A stretch of DNA of 64,000 nt. Source: Lonicera japonica (lineage: Eukaryota; Streptophyta; Magnoliopsida; Dipsacales; Caprifoliaceae). A program made the translations under genes and the position numbers. This document shows, in pieces, positions 1-9,894 of this stretch (position 1 is the stretch's first letter; the number at the start of each line of letters is the position of its first letter). A model generated the notes under the pieces. It did not search any database, was not told where the DNA came from, and saw only the letters and a list, made by a program, of their open reading frames with translations. The DNA lies in NCBI GenBank assembly GCA_021464415.1, contig CM038471.1:15166422-15230421 (forward strand). The letters are read 5' to 3'.

Positions 1-549
1 TTTGAATTGTCTTCATTTTGCACAACAGTCTTGCCTCCATCATATATATATATATATATATATTAGCTATTGTGGACTTGATGAATATATGGGTATAAGT
101 TTATACACGTTTTTATTGTTTGTATTTCTAATGAGTTTCAATGTACTTGCACAAATTGCAAAGAGCTATTCTTGGATAAACTACTTTGGTAAATTGATGT
201 ATCTAGCAAAAATCCTTTTTTTGTTTTTGTTTTAAGCACAATCGAATTTCTTTATGCTTATCTTTTATTTAGTGAGTTGTGGAGAGTTGTTATTATTTTA
301 AGGTTGCGTATAAATAATATTTCAACTTGATTATAATTTCCTTAAATTCCAGACTTTACTATCTTTTTAAATATTTGTAATCATAAATAAAAATTGGTAA
401 AAATGAGCCATAGTAACAATTATCCTAAATTATCTACGTAGTTGATAAGTTAAAAGGTTAAATTACATAATTTGAAATTTTCGATGGCGAAAATCTAGGA
501 AGAGCTAGTGCAGGGCATTTGAAGAAATGCAGGAAAAAAACATAATTTA
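1..549. other. AT-rich intergenic sequence, no gene seen
   Basis: The stretch is AT-rich and contains an (AT)n microsatellite near positions 43-63. A 77-codon open frame at the very start is low-complexity and hydrophobic with no recognisable motif, so I do not call it a gene. Nothing else can be supported here. Confidence 0.5.
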
Positions 550-936
550 TACTCCATTCGTCTCACAAAGACAGTCCACTACTTATTTTCACACAGATTA
601 AGAAAACATCAATTAATGTAATTGAAAATATAAATCTACACCCTCTTTGCCTAATTTACCCCTATTTAATAAACTCACTAATTTATTTTCATTTAAATAT
701 CCATTACATTAATTAGGGGAATTTAACTCATTCGAAGCAGCATTAGATGTTCACATTGGATGGGAATTTGGAAAGCAATTTAAAACATTAAAATGTTTTT
801 TTTGCTTTACCCCATACTACTTACTCCAATAAAAAAGGTATATCTGTAATATATATTTTTAAATATGGAAAGTGGAGTATAATTTGGGACGGACGAAAAA
901 AGAATAGTGGATTGTCTTTACGAGACGGAGGGAGTA
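550..936. mobile_element. Stowaway/Tc1-mariner-type MITE
   Basis: The left end at 550 reads TACTCCATTCGTCTC and the right end at 936, reverse-complemented, reads TACTCCCTCCGTCTC. Similarity runs about 30 bases inward on both sides (AAAGACA.TCCACTA). The CTCCCTCCGTC terminus and TA at each edge are the known signature of plant Stowaway-like MITEs. Length is about 387 bp. The interior is AT-rich with no coding capacity. Boundaries are seen directly; the superfamily comes from the terminal motif. Confidence 0.8.
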
Positions 937-1200
937 TTTTATAAAATAATTTAACTTATACACATTGAGCTTATTCCAAAATAGTTAGAACAAACAATAA
1001 AGTTTATGTTATCCGCTAATTAGCAAAACATTGTGGGTTTGAATATTGAAACCTTTGAAATTTTGAACTAAATCCTAATTTTCTATTTAAACAATAGCCA
1101 ATAATTAAATGGGTGATGTTATATGCACCTTTAATTTGTAGCTGAGACATTATTGTAACCCTCATACCATATTTTATATAATTAATGATCATGACCACTG
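937..1200. other. intergenic, no gene seen
   Basis: AT-rich sequence between a MITE and a GC-richer repeat-like block. One short minus-strand open frame here has no motif or codon bias that I recognise. Confidence 0.4.
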
Positions 1201-1204
1201 ATGG

Positions 1205-1975
1205 TGCAAATTAATGATCCAATCCGTCCCGCCAATCACGAGTTAACACGTGGCCGTCCATGTCAACAATCAGGCCTGCCTCAACGGGAGGAGCTCTTTT
1301 TGATCACCATGGGAAGCGTAGAGCCCCTCATAAGTTGGACTCTCGCTCGAGAGTTAATTATGCATAGCAAATTGTGAAGCTTGGGCTTCAGAGCTCTTTT
1401 GACGAGTTCTGGAACTCCCTCTAGCCTAACCACTCTGCCAGAGTAGTTGGCAGAAGTATGGGCGACTGCCACTTATTCTGTAGAATGCACAGAACCTCCC
1501 TCACCTTCATTAAATGTACGCCAATTGTATTTAATGCACCAGAATTCATGAAAAAGTAATGCCAGAGTTGGTGATGATCAAAACATGGCTCCAGACCTAC
1601 TCTGGAAGCTCTAACCACACGTTTTCTCTTAGTCATATATATAGAAAGGAAGCATTTACTTCTCAACGACAATAAGAAGACAAATGGAACAATCAACTAA
1701 ATAATACAATTACTACTGCCTAACTAAGAACAAGAGAGAGATAAAGATACCGAGCACACGATTAGAGCTCTAGATACAGAGAAGCTAGACTTTGTGTAGC
1801 CAAGAGCATACTTTCATTGTAATATTGTGATGGTATACTAGTTAGAAAGATCATTGTGCGTTTGTAATAGCCACTTAGTTATATCAATAACAGGGCAAAA
1901 CTGAGCTCCTATTTCTATTTCACAGAGGAGGACTAACCCGTATTTTCATACGAGACCAACATCCTTTATAAATTT
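1205..1975 (+). repeat. possible solo LTR or other LTR-like block
   Basis: This block differs in composition from its surroundings. It has CAAT- and G-box-like motifs near 1235-1255, a TATA-like run near 1635, a polyadenylation-like region around 1880, and a TG...CA-compatible end near 1970 (GACCAACA). This resembles promoter, R and U5 organisation. I could not find a convincing 5-bp target duplication or a second LTR, so it could equally be a fragment of another repeat. Confidence 0.3.
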
Positions 1976-2321
1976 TTGACTATGTTGATTTGTTGTATTT
2001 ATTATTCCAATCATTTGACCCAATTATTTGACTGTGTGGTCTAAGATACCCTTCCAATTTTTAGCGCTAACAACCACCATAAGAGACACTCAAAATTTAA
2101 ACATCAAGTTAGTGGCTCTTCACTGAACTTGGACATTCGATTTAGTAATGTTCCACCAACTTAACCTAAACGACAATTCTTGGCTGAATTTATATTTCTG
2201 TTTCGGTAAATTGTGACCAAATATGAACTTTCAAGCCGATAATTCAGTACCCAACTTATATTTTATATAATTGAACAACTAACCTCTAATTTTATAACCA
2301 TAATCCCTGATTCATTACTCT
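1976..2321. other. intergenic, no gene seen
   Basis: AT-rich sequence between an LTR-like block and a MITE. No open frame or motif of note. Confidence 0.4.
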
Positions 2322-2648
2322 AAGGTCTCGTTTGGTTCACGGATTTTAGTACTCGGGAAAGAAAAGTCTTTACTTTCCTTTGTTTGGCAAGCAAAAATTT
2401 CAGAAATACTTTTTCCGAGAAAGGGAAAGGTAAGGGGTAAAACCATTCATCTCAAAACACATGAGATTGATTTTCCCATGTAATTTCCAAGTATTTATTA
2501 CAAAAAATTTGGACAATAATAGCCTTACCTAAATACTTTCCATGGTTTACCAAACACAAGAAAGAAAACTTGATAAAAAATTTAGTTTTTCACCTCTATG
2601 AAAAAGATAAGGGAACTGATTTCCATTCTGGAACTAAATGATACCTTT
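2322..2648. mobile_element. MITE with GTTTGGTTC-type termini
   Basis: The left end AAGGTCTCGTTTGGTTCA is matched, inverted, at the right end (AAGGTATCATTTAGTTCCA). The element is about 325 bp and non-coding, with pyrimidine- and purine-rich interior segments. The terminus resembles common hAT- or PIF-type MITEs, but I did not find a clean target duplication, so the superfamily is open. Confidence 0.5.
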
Positions 2649-2688
2649 TTATAAATTAAGAATGTATATAACGTTATTCTAATTAAAT

Positions 2689-3904
2689 GGGTGGCGCTAT
2701 TGCCACCCTCCATATTTCTCTGTAACACTCCACATCTCTATAACACTCCTTTGTTGCATTCTTTTTCTTCCTTTCACTCCCCAGTGTGTAAAGAACACCC
2801 TTAATTAATAGTATTAATAATAATAATTAATCCTAATCCTAATCCTAATAATAAAAATAACACAATTCCTTAACTTTACCAAAAATCACATTCTCTGTCT
2901 TCTTCCTCTGTTTCTTTTTCCACCATTTTTTCTTCCACTCTTCTTCTTCTTCTCTTTCTCTTTGTTAAATAAGTTTATTTATAAGTATATTGAGCGGCTT
3001 TGTAAGTATATTGATCGGTACAAGTTCCTCTCTTCTTCCTCAATTTCTTCTCTCTTCTTTTCTTCTCCAGCCTTGCTACCATTAACGACCTCCGACCTCT
3101 CTACCATTAACGACCTCCGAAACTTAATATGAAGCTATATCCGGCTTAACGCAACCGATTAAATAGCAAAAGACTCGACGCAAACAAGCCGAGTCCACCA
3201 AAATTTTCATTCAACGTTACTCGACCGGAATCCATCGAGTGTGAAGGTATGTTGCTCGACCTAAAATAATCGAGCATAATTTTTCAAGGAACAATGCATG
3301 CTCGGCTGTTACCAACCGATATTTTTAGCTAAACTCGGCCCTTTAAGAACGAGTGACATCATCTTCTTCGTCTTTACGCAACCGAGCAAAAATTCATCAC
3401 TCAAAAACCCAAAGAATACTTGCTCGATTGTGACTAACCGAGCTTCTTCGACCCGATTCAGTTACTTATGGCCGATTAGCCACAAAATTAAGTCAGTGTT
3501 TTACTTTTGTTTAAAATTGCTTAAGCAATCGTAGTCAATTGGTGTATTTTTACAAAGTGGCTCAGAATGACTTTTAAGGAGCTTTATAGGAAGAGATACC
3601 GTTGCAAAAAGAGGTGGGTGGGTTGGCGTGATTTAACGGCATTAGACTTTTGTTTGGAATTTTTAAACAAAATTGCTAAACCACTATGGTCAAAAATTTA
3701 TTAATTATATTGATGGTGGGATGTAAAGTTATTAATTACATATAATGATAATGATGATGTGAGTAATTAATTATAATTAATTAATGGTTAGAAAGTATTG
3801 ATAATTGGGGTTAAAAAAAGGTGATGTGTGGTATTAATAAAAAAAATTATTTTTCTTTAAGAAAGTGTTACAAAAAAATATAAAGGGGGCCAATAGCGCT
3901 ATCC
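2689..3904. mobile_element. non-autonomous long-TIR element carrying CTCG/CGAG hairpin array
   Basis: The termini GGGTGGCGCTATTGCCACCC (left) and GGATAGCGCTATTGGCCCCC (right, reverse-complemented) start inverted repeats of about 50 bp, both continuing into TGTAACACT. The flanks are AATTAAAT on the left and AATTAAAA on the right, a 7-of-8 target duplication that fits a hAT- or MULE-like element. The interior runs from AT-rich (2800-2880) to pyrimidine-rich (2880-3065), then a duplicated 19-mer (near 3080 and 3103), then the hairpin array at 3140-3445. No transposase is present. Confidence 0.6.
3138..3445. repeat. array of about eight short CTCG...CGAG inverted repeats
   Basis: Eight units of about 20-25 bp each have 4-7-bp inverted arms built on CTCG/CGAG (or TCGG/CCGA) and a 9-13-base loop. 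Examples are GACTCG...CGAGTC at 3172-3195, ACTCGA...TCGAGT near 3220-3241, TGCTCGA...TCGAGCA at 3253-3275, and GCTCG...CGAGC near 3422-3443. Centres lie roughly 31-56 bp apart. Loops differ between units, so this is conservation of structure more than of sequence. A degenerate version lies at 49.68-49.93 kb. Confidence 0.6.
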
Positions 3905-4055
3905 AATTAAAAAGGCAAATGTATTATTTACTTTTCATCTATCCAACCCCCAAACATCGACCTGCGTGCACTTTCTCCCAAGACAACAGTCCAGATAAAA
4001 GAGTACACAACACAACTCATTTACTCTTTAACACTTGAACATAACGCTTTCTTAA

Positions 4056-4076
4056 CTCTCTCTCTCTCTCTCTCTA
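4056..4076 (+). repeat. (CT)n tract immediately upstream of a start codon
   Basis: A CT dinucleotide run ends about 20 bases before the ATG at 4096. Pyrimidine tracts of this kind are common in plant 5' leaders. Whether it influences expression cannot be told from sequence. Confidence 0.6.
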
Positions 4077-4095
4077 TTTGCTTTCCTTCTCTACA

Positions 4096-5326
4096 ATGCC
4101 GATCGATAAGGAACCAGCTACTCCTCCTCCTATGATCGGCAAGATCGGCCCCTACACAGTCTTCGTAACTCCTCCCCCCACCCCTAAACCCGGTTCATTC
4201 CCCGCTCAATCCCCGGTTCAATCGCCTCCTCACCCGCCGGTTCTACCGCCGCCGGCTCAGTACCCTAAAACCACCGTTCCCTCCAATGCCCCGCCTTTCG
4301 GTTTCTTCTGGAACGCCGTCGCAAAACTTCAAAATGGTAGGAAGATAAATTTTGTTTGTTTTATTTTGTCTAATTTTTTATTTTTTTTTGTTGTATGTAT
4401 TTTCAATCTAACAAAAAAAACTCAGGACATTTTTAATTTAGTGCTCGATTTTTATTTTTTATTTTTGTTACGTACCAAGATTATGAAATTTTTAAGAAAA
4501 AAATAAAATTATATCTAGCTTTTGGTTTACACAATTTTAGCTTTTAGGTATCCAATTGGTTAAAGAATGGGTTTCCTTGCATTGATCCGGGTTGCAATTA
4601 GAAAACAGATAACTATTTTACTCTTTTTGGGTAAAATTCCCGAGTTCAAACATTTGTTAGATGTGGTCTAGGAGACAGATACTGTCGGTGTATCTGCGAC
4701 AGCTACTGTGTAACCTGAGAATACTGTGACAGATACTATGAAATTGAATGAGGGATAAATACTGTGTGAGAGACAAATATTGTGAGGCAGTATGTACCCA
4801 GGGAAGCACATAAGCATTCTGGGGAGTGGGGAGGAATAAATACGGTGTGAGAAATAGATACTGTGGGGCAGATACTGCCTAGGGACCGTCAGGATCATAT
4901 CCTGTAGAACTTTCACGTTAGGGACTGGATCGTAAAAGCCCCGTTTTGTTATCCAATACCAGAACATTTCCTTTGCCAATAATAAATCATAGACTTATTA
5001 TTTTCTTTATTGATTGTAATAGCTCACTCAAGTTTGGATGAATCTGTGGCTCATTGGTTCGGGCTGAATCAGTCGAAGTATCAATGGGCTTTGGATGAGT
5101 ATCACGAAAGCAAAGGACATGCAGGGGTAAGCCTGTGATCAAATGAGACTCTTATTGCTTGTATTAGACTTCTTGTTTTAATATAAGCTTGGTTTTTCTG
5201 ATAAAAAAAAAAAATGAGACTCTTATTTTATTTTGCCTTTGTTGTTTTATGTAAATTTTATTTCGTACTTTTGGTTCATTGGTTCTGTTTCAGAGTGTAT
5301 TATTTATCATGAAAAGGAGAATCTAG
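4096..5326 (+). CDS. small conserved-looking plant protein, proline-rich N terminus (3 putative exons)
   Basis: Predicted exons are 4096-4336, 5023-5126 and 5294-5326, joining in phase to about 125 aa. Residues 1-75 are rich in proline (runs such as TPPPMIGKIGPYTVF and PPHPPVLPPPAQYP). The second exon encodes a non-repetitive segment with AHWFGLNQSKYQWALDEY and no membrane span. Donors read G|GTAGGA and GGG|GTAAGC; acceptors follow pyrimidine/AT-rich AG. The start is the first ATG after a CT tract, with local codon usage clearly coding (GC-richer). The pattern resembles a family of short uncharacterised plant proteins, but I cannot assign a function. The tiny third exon is the weakest part: translation could instead read into the second donor and stop at once. 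Intron 1 (686 bp) holds degenerate RATACTGTG repeats. Confidence 0.6.
4668..4935. repeat. degenerate RATACTGTG repeat block inside intron 1
   Basis: Nine or so copies of a core like GATACTGTG recur at irregular 20-40-base spacing. The block begins with a small dyad (CAGATACTGTC...TATCTGCGACAG) and ends with GGGACTGGATCGTAAAAGCC. Related words recur at 12368-12447 and 13466-13480 in the kinase upstream region, so this is probably a dispersed repeat. It is not a coding feature of the host gene. Confidence 0.45.
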
Positions 5327-5873
5327 TTTAAATTAAAATGGACAATTCGAAGAAACTGAAAAACACATTTACTTACCATGGGACCAAATATCGTTATAAA
5401 CAAAAGAAATCTAAGGGGAAATAATGAGATAAGAATGTCATTAAGTAATAGTAATAGGTCAGATGTACTGCTTTGAATTCCATAGCAATACGGGGAACAT
5501 AATGCAGTAAACAAAGATGAAAGAATTCTGAAGATAATTGCTGCCAACTGACTAGATAAAAGATAATTATGGAGGAGAAAATACACATTGCTTATAAAAG
5601 AACCACAATTATTTGAGGTCTGAAGAACTTCGTTAACACGCATGACATTTTAGTGATAACAAAAAGAAGAGAAGCCTGTTTAAAAAAAAAATAAAAAAAT
5701 TAAGAGAAGCAAAATAATTCTATGGGATAGTTTATAGGCTGCATTGAATAGGATTACTATCTATATGATAAACCAAGTGGAGCAGAAAGGTCCTAAAATC
5801 AATAGTCGTTACTTGTGAGTAACCACTTGCTGTGGATCATTGTAAAAGTCAAGGGCCTTCCTACGAGTATGCT

Positions 5874-6465
5874 GTATGCATGGGTCGGGTTGGGCCGGTT
5901 CTAGGCCAAACCCACAACAGAACCGAAATAGTTCGGTTCCATGTTTTTGGACCCAGAACCGACCCAATTTGATTGGTTCTCTGGCCGGCCCAGGTCCATT
6001 TTCAGTTCTTTATCTGTTTCTTTTTTCTTTTAACAAAACTTTCTTCTAATAAAATTAAGGACAAAATGAGGAAAAGAAAATTCAAATTTAAACTTCTATC
6101 AACCAACAAAAAAAACATAACATAATATTTAAATTCACCGAAGTGTTAAATATCAACACTTATATAGAAAGAAAATAGTAGATCTGTAGATGAGGTCGCC
6201 GAGTGTGGAGGATGTCACTGTATGCAAACTTAGAGTGAGAAGAAAAAGGAAGCCCATAATGTACGAAATTGGGAAACTATATTGTAAATATTCGGTTCCA
6301 TTTGGTTCTGGTTCGGTTATTTGAAATGTTGGACCCATAACCGAACCGAAAATTTCGGTTCCTAATTTTTTGGAACCAGAACCAACCCATCTAAATGCCC
6401 AACCCAACCTAAAAATGTTGCTTCGGTTCTTTGGGTTTGCCAGTTCTCAATGAACACCCCTGCCC
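5874..6465. mobile_element. MITE-like element with GGTTCGG-rich inverted arms
   Basis: The left arm carries GGGTCGGGTTGGGCCGGTTC, and the right arm carries the complementary run of AACCGAA, AACCCAACC and ACCAGAACC words and ends in GAACACCCCTGCCC. Read backward this resembles the GGGGTGTTCA terminus common to a class of plant MITEs. The AT-rich middle separates two low-complexity inverted arms. Boundaries are approximate, and a simple repeat expansion is the alternative. Confidence 0.45.
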
Positions 6466-8400
6466 TTCCATAGTTTTTGAATATATTTATATTTGTAATG
6501 AAAGATTATGTTTAGATATGATGGAATCAAAATAGATACTTAAGATATTTGGAAATTGGAATAGCTGTTTAGGATGTTTGATATTTATCTTTAAGCCTTG
6601 ATTTAAGTGTAGATTAGGGTTTTAGGATCTTATAAATAAAGGGTCCTGTTCTCTTTTGTAATCAGAGTTGTATTATGAATTAAATAAAACAAAGCTTGTG
6701 AGCTTTTGGAAAGTGTGTCATTGCCTGTGATATTTCTCCTTATTCTAATCTTATTTCGCATCACCACTATTGCATTTTTAATCTTAGTATGGTATTGGTA
6801 CAAAATTACGGTCCTGTACTCCCTTGTGATTTACCTATAACAATTGGCTATTGCTAGCCATCAAAATTATCTAGTTAGTCGTTTTGGTTTTTCATATTTA
6901 TACTTTTAGCCTGGGTAAGATGTTGATTAATGGAGTAAAAGACTGCAATATCTAAAATGTTTCATTGAGATAATACCTATAAGGTGGAAAGACACACTTC
7001 TCTATTTTTTTACTCTCGTGTGATCAACCAATAAGAGTTACACGCACAAATACAATTCGTCAGTGTTGTGCATATTCACCGGTGTTTTCAATAGCACAAC
7101 GCTATGCGCTATAGTTCATTTTTTGACTAAAACGCTGCATAGTGCACTCTAGATTGTGTTTTTCCCAAATAGCTTGCACTTTTTGATGACGTGGCATGCT
7201 GTTTACGCTATAGCGTGCGCTACATACAAACCCTTATAATGAATGTAGATTTGAGAACAATAATTGAAAACAAAACTGGTTTATGTCAACTCACGGAAAG
7301 TCATTGATCTCTCATTGTGAATACATACAAACGACTTCATGGATACGGAGAAGAAGATTTTGGAGAAGAAAGAGCTCTTGCAATTTCCGATATTGACACC
7401 AACACCATAACACCAATATGAACTAGCTCCACTGGCAAGTCACCGTTGTCGTTTAGAAGACCATGGTGAACCACTTACCACTATTGTGGTCTCCATGACA
7501 CCTCGATTCAGTACTAGTCGTGAACTAACCGATGGTATATCTGTTGTTTTTGACCCAATCAACGAAACAACAACAATTATGGTGATAATGTCAACATGGT
7601 ATAATCATTTGAGCATCTCGAATGCAAATATGGAAGAGTAATTTTAGCTATGGACACAAGCATGTTTACATCATGCTTCGTATGTGGCACAAAAGTTTGT
7701 TAATAGACAATTGGAAAGTAAAAGTATCTCCAATGCCAATCTGTGAGGGTCTGCATCACACTTCATCACCCAATTATATCCTTTTTGAACCTAAATGATG
7801 CAGGGAGAAGTGGTCTGCCCTAGAGAATTTTAAGGAGAAACTAACAGTAGCTGTTTTTAAGTAAATTTTAAGGGGAAACTCACTTTTCAATTCATCCTAG
7901 TTTGCTTTGAAAGGAGGGATTACATCGTTTATAAGATAAGTAAAAACCCTAATTTTACTACTACTAAAACACCGATCATAACTCAACTTCGACTACTTCC
8001 TACCTACTATCAAAACCCTAAAATAGTGTAATCCTAATTTCCAAAATTTCATCGATTACTAAGGAAAACCCTAATTTAATAATGAAATACAATTGATAAA
8101 TAATTCCTAACTTAACTACTTTTCTCTGACCACGCTCCTCATCATAAGCCTTTGCAGTTTTGTTGTTGCTTAGAAGTCCTCTTAATTTTGGAAGGACTAG
8201 TGATGAGACATATATAATATATCACTTTACTACACATAGGTGAATGGCGAATAACTGCCCCCGGTGAAGCATACCTACACCTACTTTAGTCACAAAGGGA
8301 CCAATAACATCCCACACTCAACACTAGTGTTTGTTATAGTTTGCTTTATCCTTTAAATATATTAATAAATTTTATGCTAAATATGGGTTGTCTTTGATAT
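6466..8400. other. non-coding stretch, no gene seen
   Basis: Near 6480-6720 there is an LTR-like transcription unit (TATAAATAAAGGG then a polyadenylation-like AATTAAATAAAAC), which could be a solo LTR remnant without clear ends. Around 7090-7230 there are GCGCTATAGCG-type dyads. The rest has no open frame or motif that I recognise. Confidence 0.35.
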
Positions 8401-8404
8401 ATAT

Positions 8405-9125
8405 ATTTTTTTTGATAGAAAACAAAAATTTTATTGATCTGCTAAAGGAATTACAAAACAAACAAAGCTAATGAGCAGTGGATAAGACATCCACTGGAAC
8501 TGATAGCAACAAAAGAGAGAAATTCCTTTGCCTATGAAAAGGTTACAAAAAACTAAACTCTAACCCACATATCCAACCATAAAGCTAACACAATCCAAAC
8601 TAAACAAAAAAGGCTCTGTATCATCAAAAATGTTCGAAGCTTTAGACCATAAACCAATCAGAAACTGTGTATGCTCCCAGATTTCATTAGCGTTGTTGCT
8701 TTTGTCCTCAAACGTCCTTTTACTTTGTTCTATCCAAATCGACCAAGCCAAGGCTAGAACTGCAAATCACCATATTAACTTCAACTTCTTACTATTATGC
8801 TTGAAAGTCCACTTGATGAGTATAGACTGAGCCCAATGCTTAGGAAAAGCACCCACCACTCCAAACATATAAAAAATTCTTACCCACACATCATTAACAA
8901 ACATGCAATGCAGCAGAATGTGGTCCACGTTTTCTATTGCCCGTTTGCACAAAACACACCACAAAGGAGAAAGGTACATGAACGGCCTCCTCGCTTGGAT
9001 CATGTCACTAGTATTCACTTTCCCCAAAGAGGCAAGCCAGGCAAAGACTTTGATTTTGGAAGGACACTACTTTTCCAAATGAAACTGAATTGTGGGAGCG
9101 ATGGAGCCTGAGGGGATTGCAGAAG
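8405..9125 (-). pseudogene. L1-type LINE 3' remnant (reverse-transcriptase zinc-binding tail)
   Basis: Minus-strand translation in broken frames gives the C-terminal zinc-binding region of plant L1-like non-LTR retrotransposons. It has a WGK/VNTSDMIQARRP segment, then CVLCKRAIENVDHILLHC (C-x2-C...H-x4-H/C), and then the AWSIWIEQSKRTF tail. The upstream part near 9040-9120 still shows the PKSKSLPGLPLWGK-like lead-in. Frames are interrupted by stops and shifts (for example between 9027 and 8751). The plus-strand T run near 8406-8413 is the poly(A) side of the insertion. RT and endonuclease domains are missing. Confidence 0.7.
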
Positions 9126-9229
9126 GATTCAGTTAATAGATTTTGAAATATTATATCTGGAAGTAATTTAAAATATTTGATGCAATACGACAAAAAGGAC
9201 TTCTAAAAGATAAGGTCCCACGCCACTAC

Positions 9230-9890
9230 AAATAATCTTGGAAAGCCCGAATATCAGAAATACTGATTTATATTTTGGCCCTCGTCTCCCTGTTCAATTT
9301 TCTACTACATCGAGGAGCACTTCGTTTGATTTTTATTTTCTTTTGATTCTACTTTAATATTTATGTAGGCCCTTTACCCAATGACACATGGGTTATGGTG
9401 GTGGTTCCATATGGTTTTTAAGTTGTGATAACTAGAATAACTTAAATGTCTTCAACTATGTACTTATGTTCAACATAGGAGTTTCCCTTGCACTATGTGA
9501 TGAGAATGTAGAAGCAATCAGACATTTCTCAAGGAACTTGACATTTTTTATATGGCTTAAGGGATTTAAACGAGTAGATACTTAGATAAGTGATTTTAGC
9601 ACTTTGAGGTGTTTAATGGTGCTACGTATTATGATGAAATCTCTAGACAAGAATTATGAATTGAGTTGGGCTTTGGCTTGTGAGCTATTGCTATCAAGAA
9701 CATCTTGCCATGAGCACATATTCTCTTTTGCCAACTTTGAGAAGTCCAAATTCCTTTATAAGGTGCCTAAACAAACAGAATTTTACCATGTCTCTTCCCT
9801 CGTGTCTTGGCATGATGAGAATTAGAATTATATTATATTTTTATTTTGACAGAGTTATGACTAGCCACAAATTATAAAATTTACACAGTC
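9230..9890. other. intergenic, no gene seen
   Basis: Two overlapping short open frames near 9604-9877 have no recognisable motif. A 16-base AT-rich word near 9835-9850 resembles the sequence just beyond the LINE tail at 11882-11899 and may be the LINE target duplication. Confidence 0.35.
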
Positions 9891-9894
9891 AATG

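Noticed and set aside
2..235. 77-codon open frame at the window start as a gene
   Set aside because: Low-complexity (AT)n-derived Ile/Tyr run, no motif, AT-rich composition like its flanks.
3138..3445. CRISPR-like array
   Set aside because: Units are short variable hairpins in a plant nuclear transposon; no identical direct repeats or spacers.
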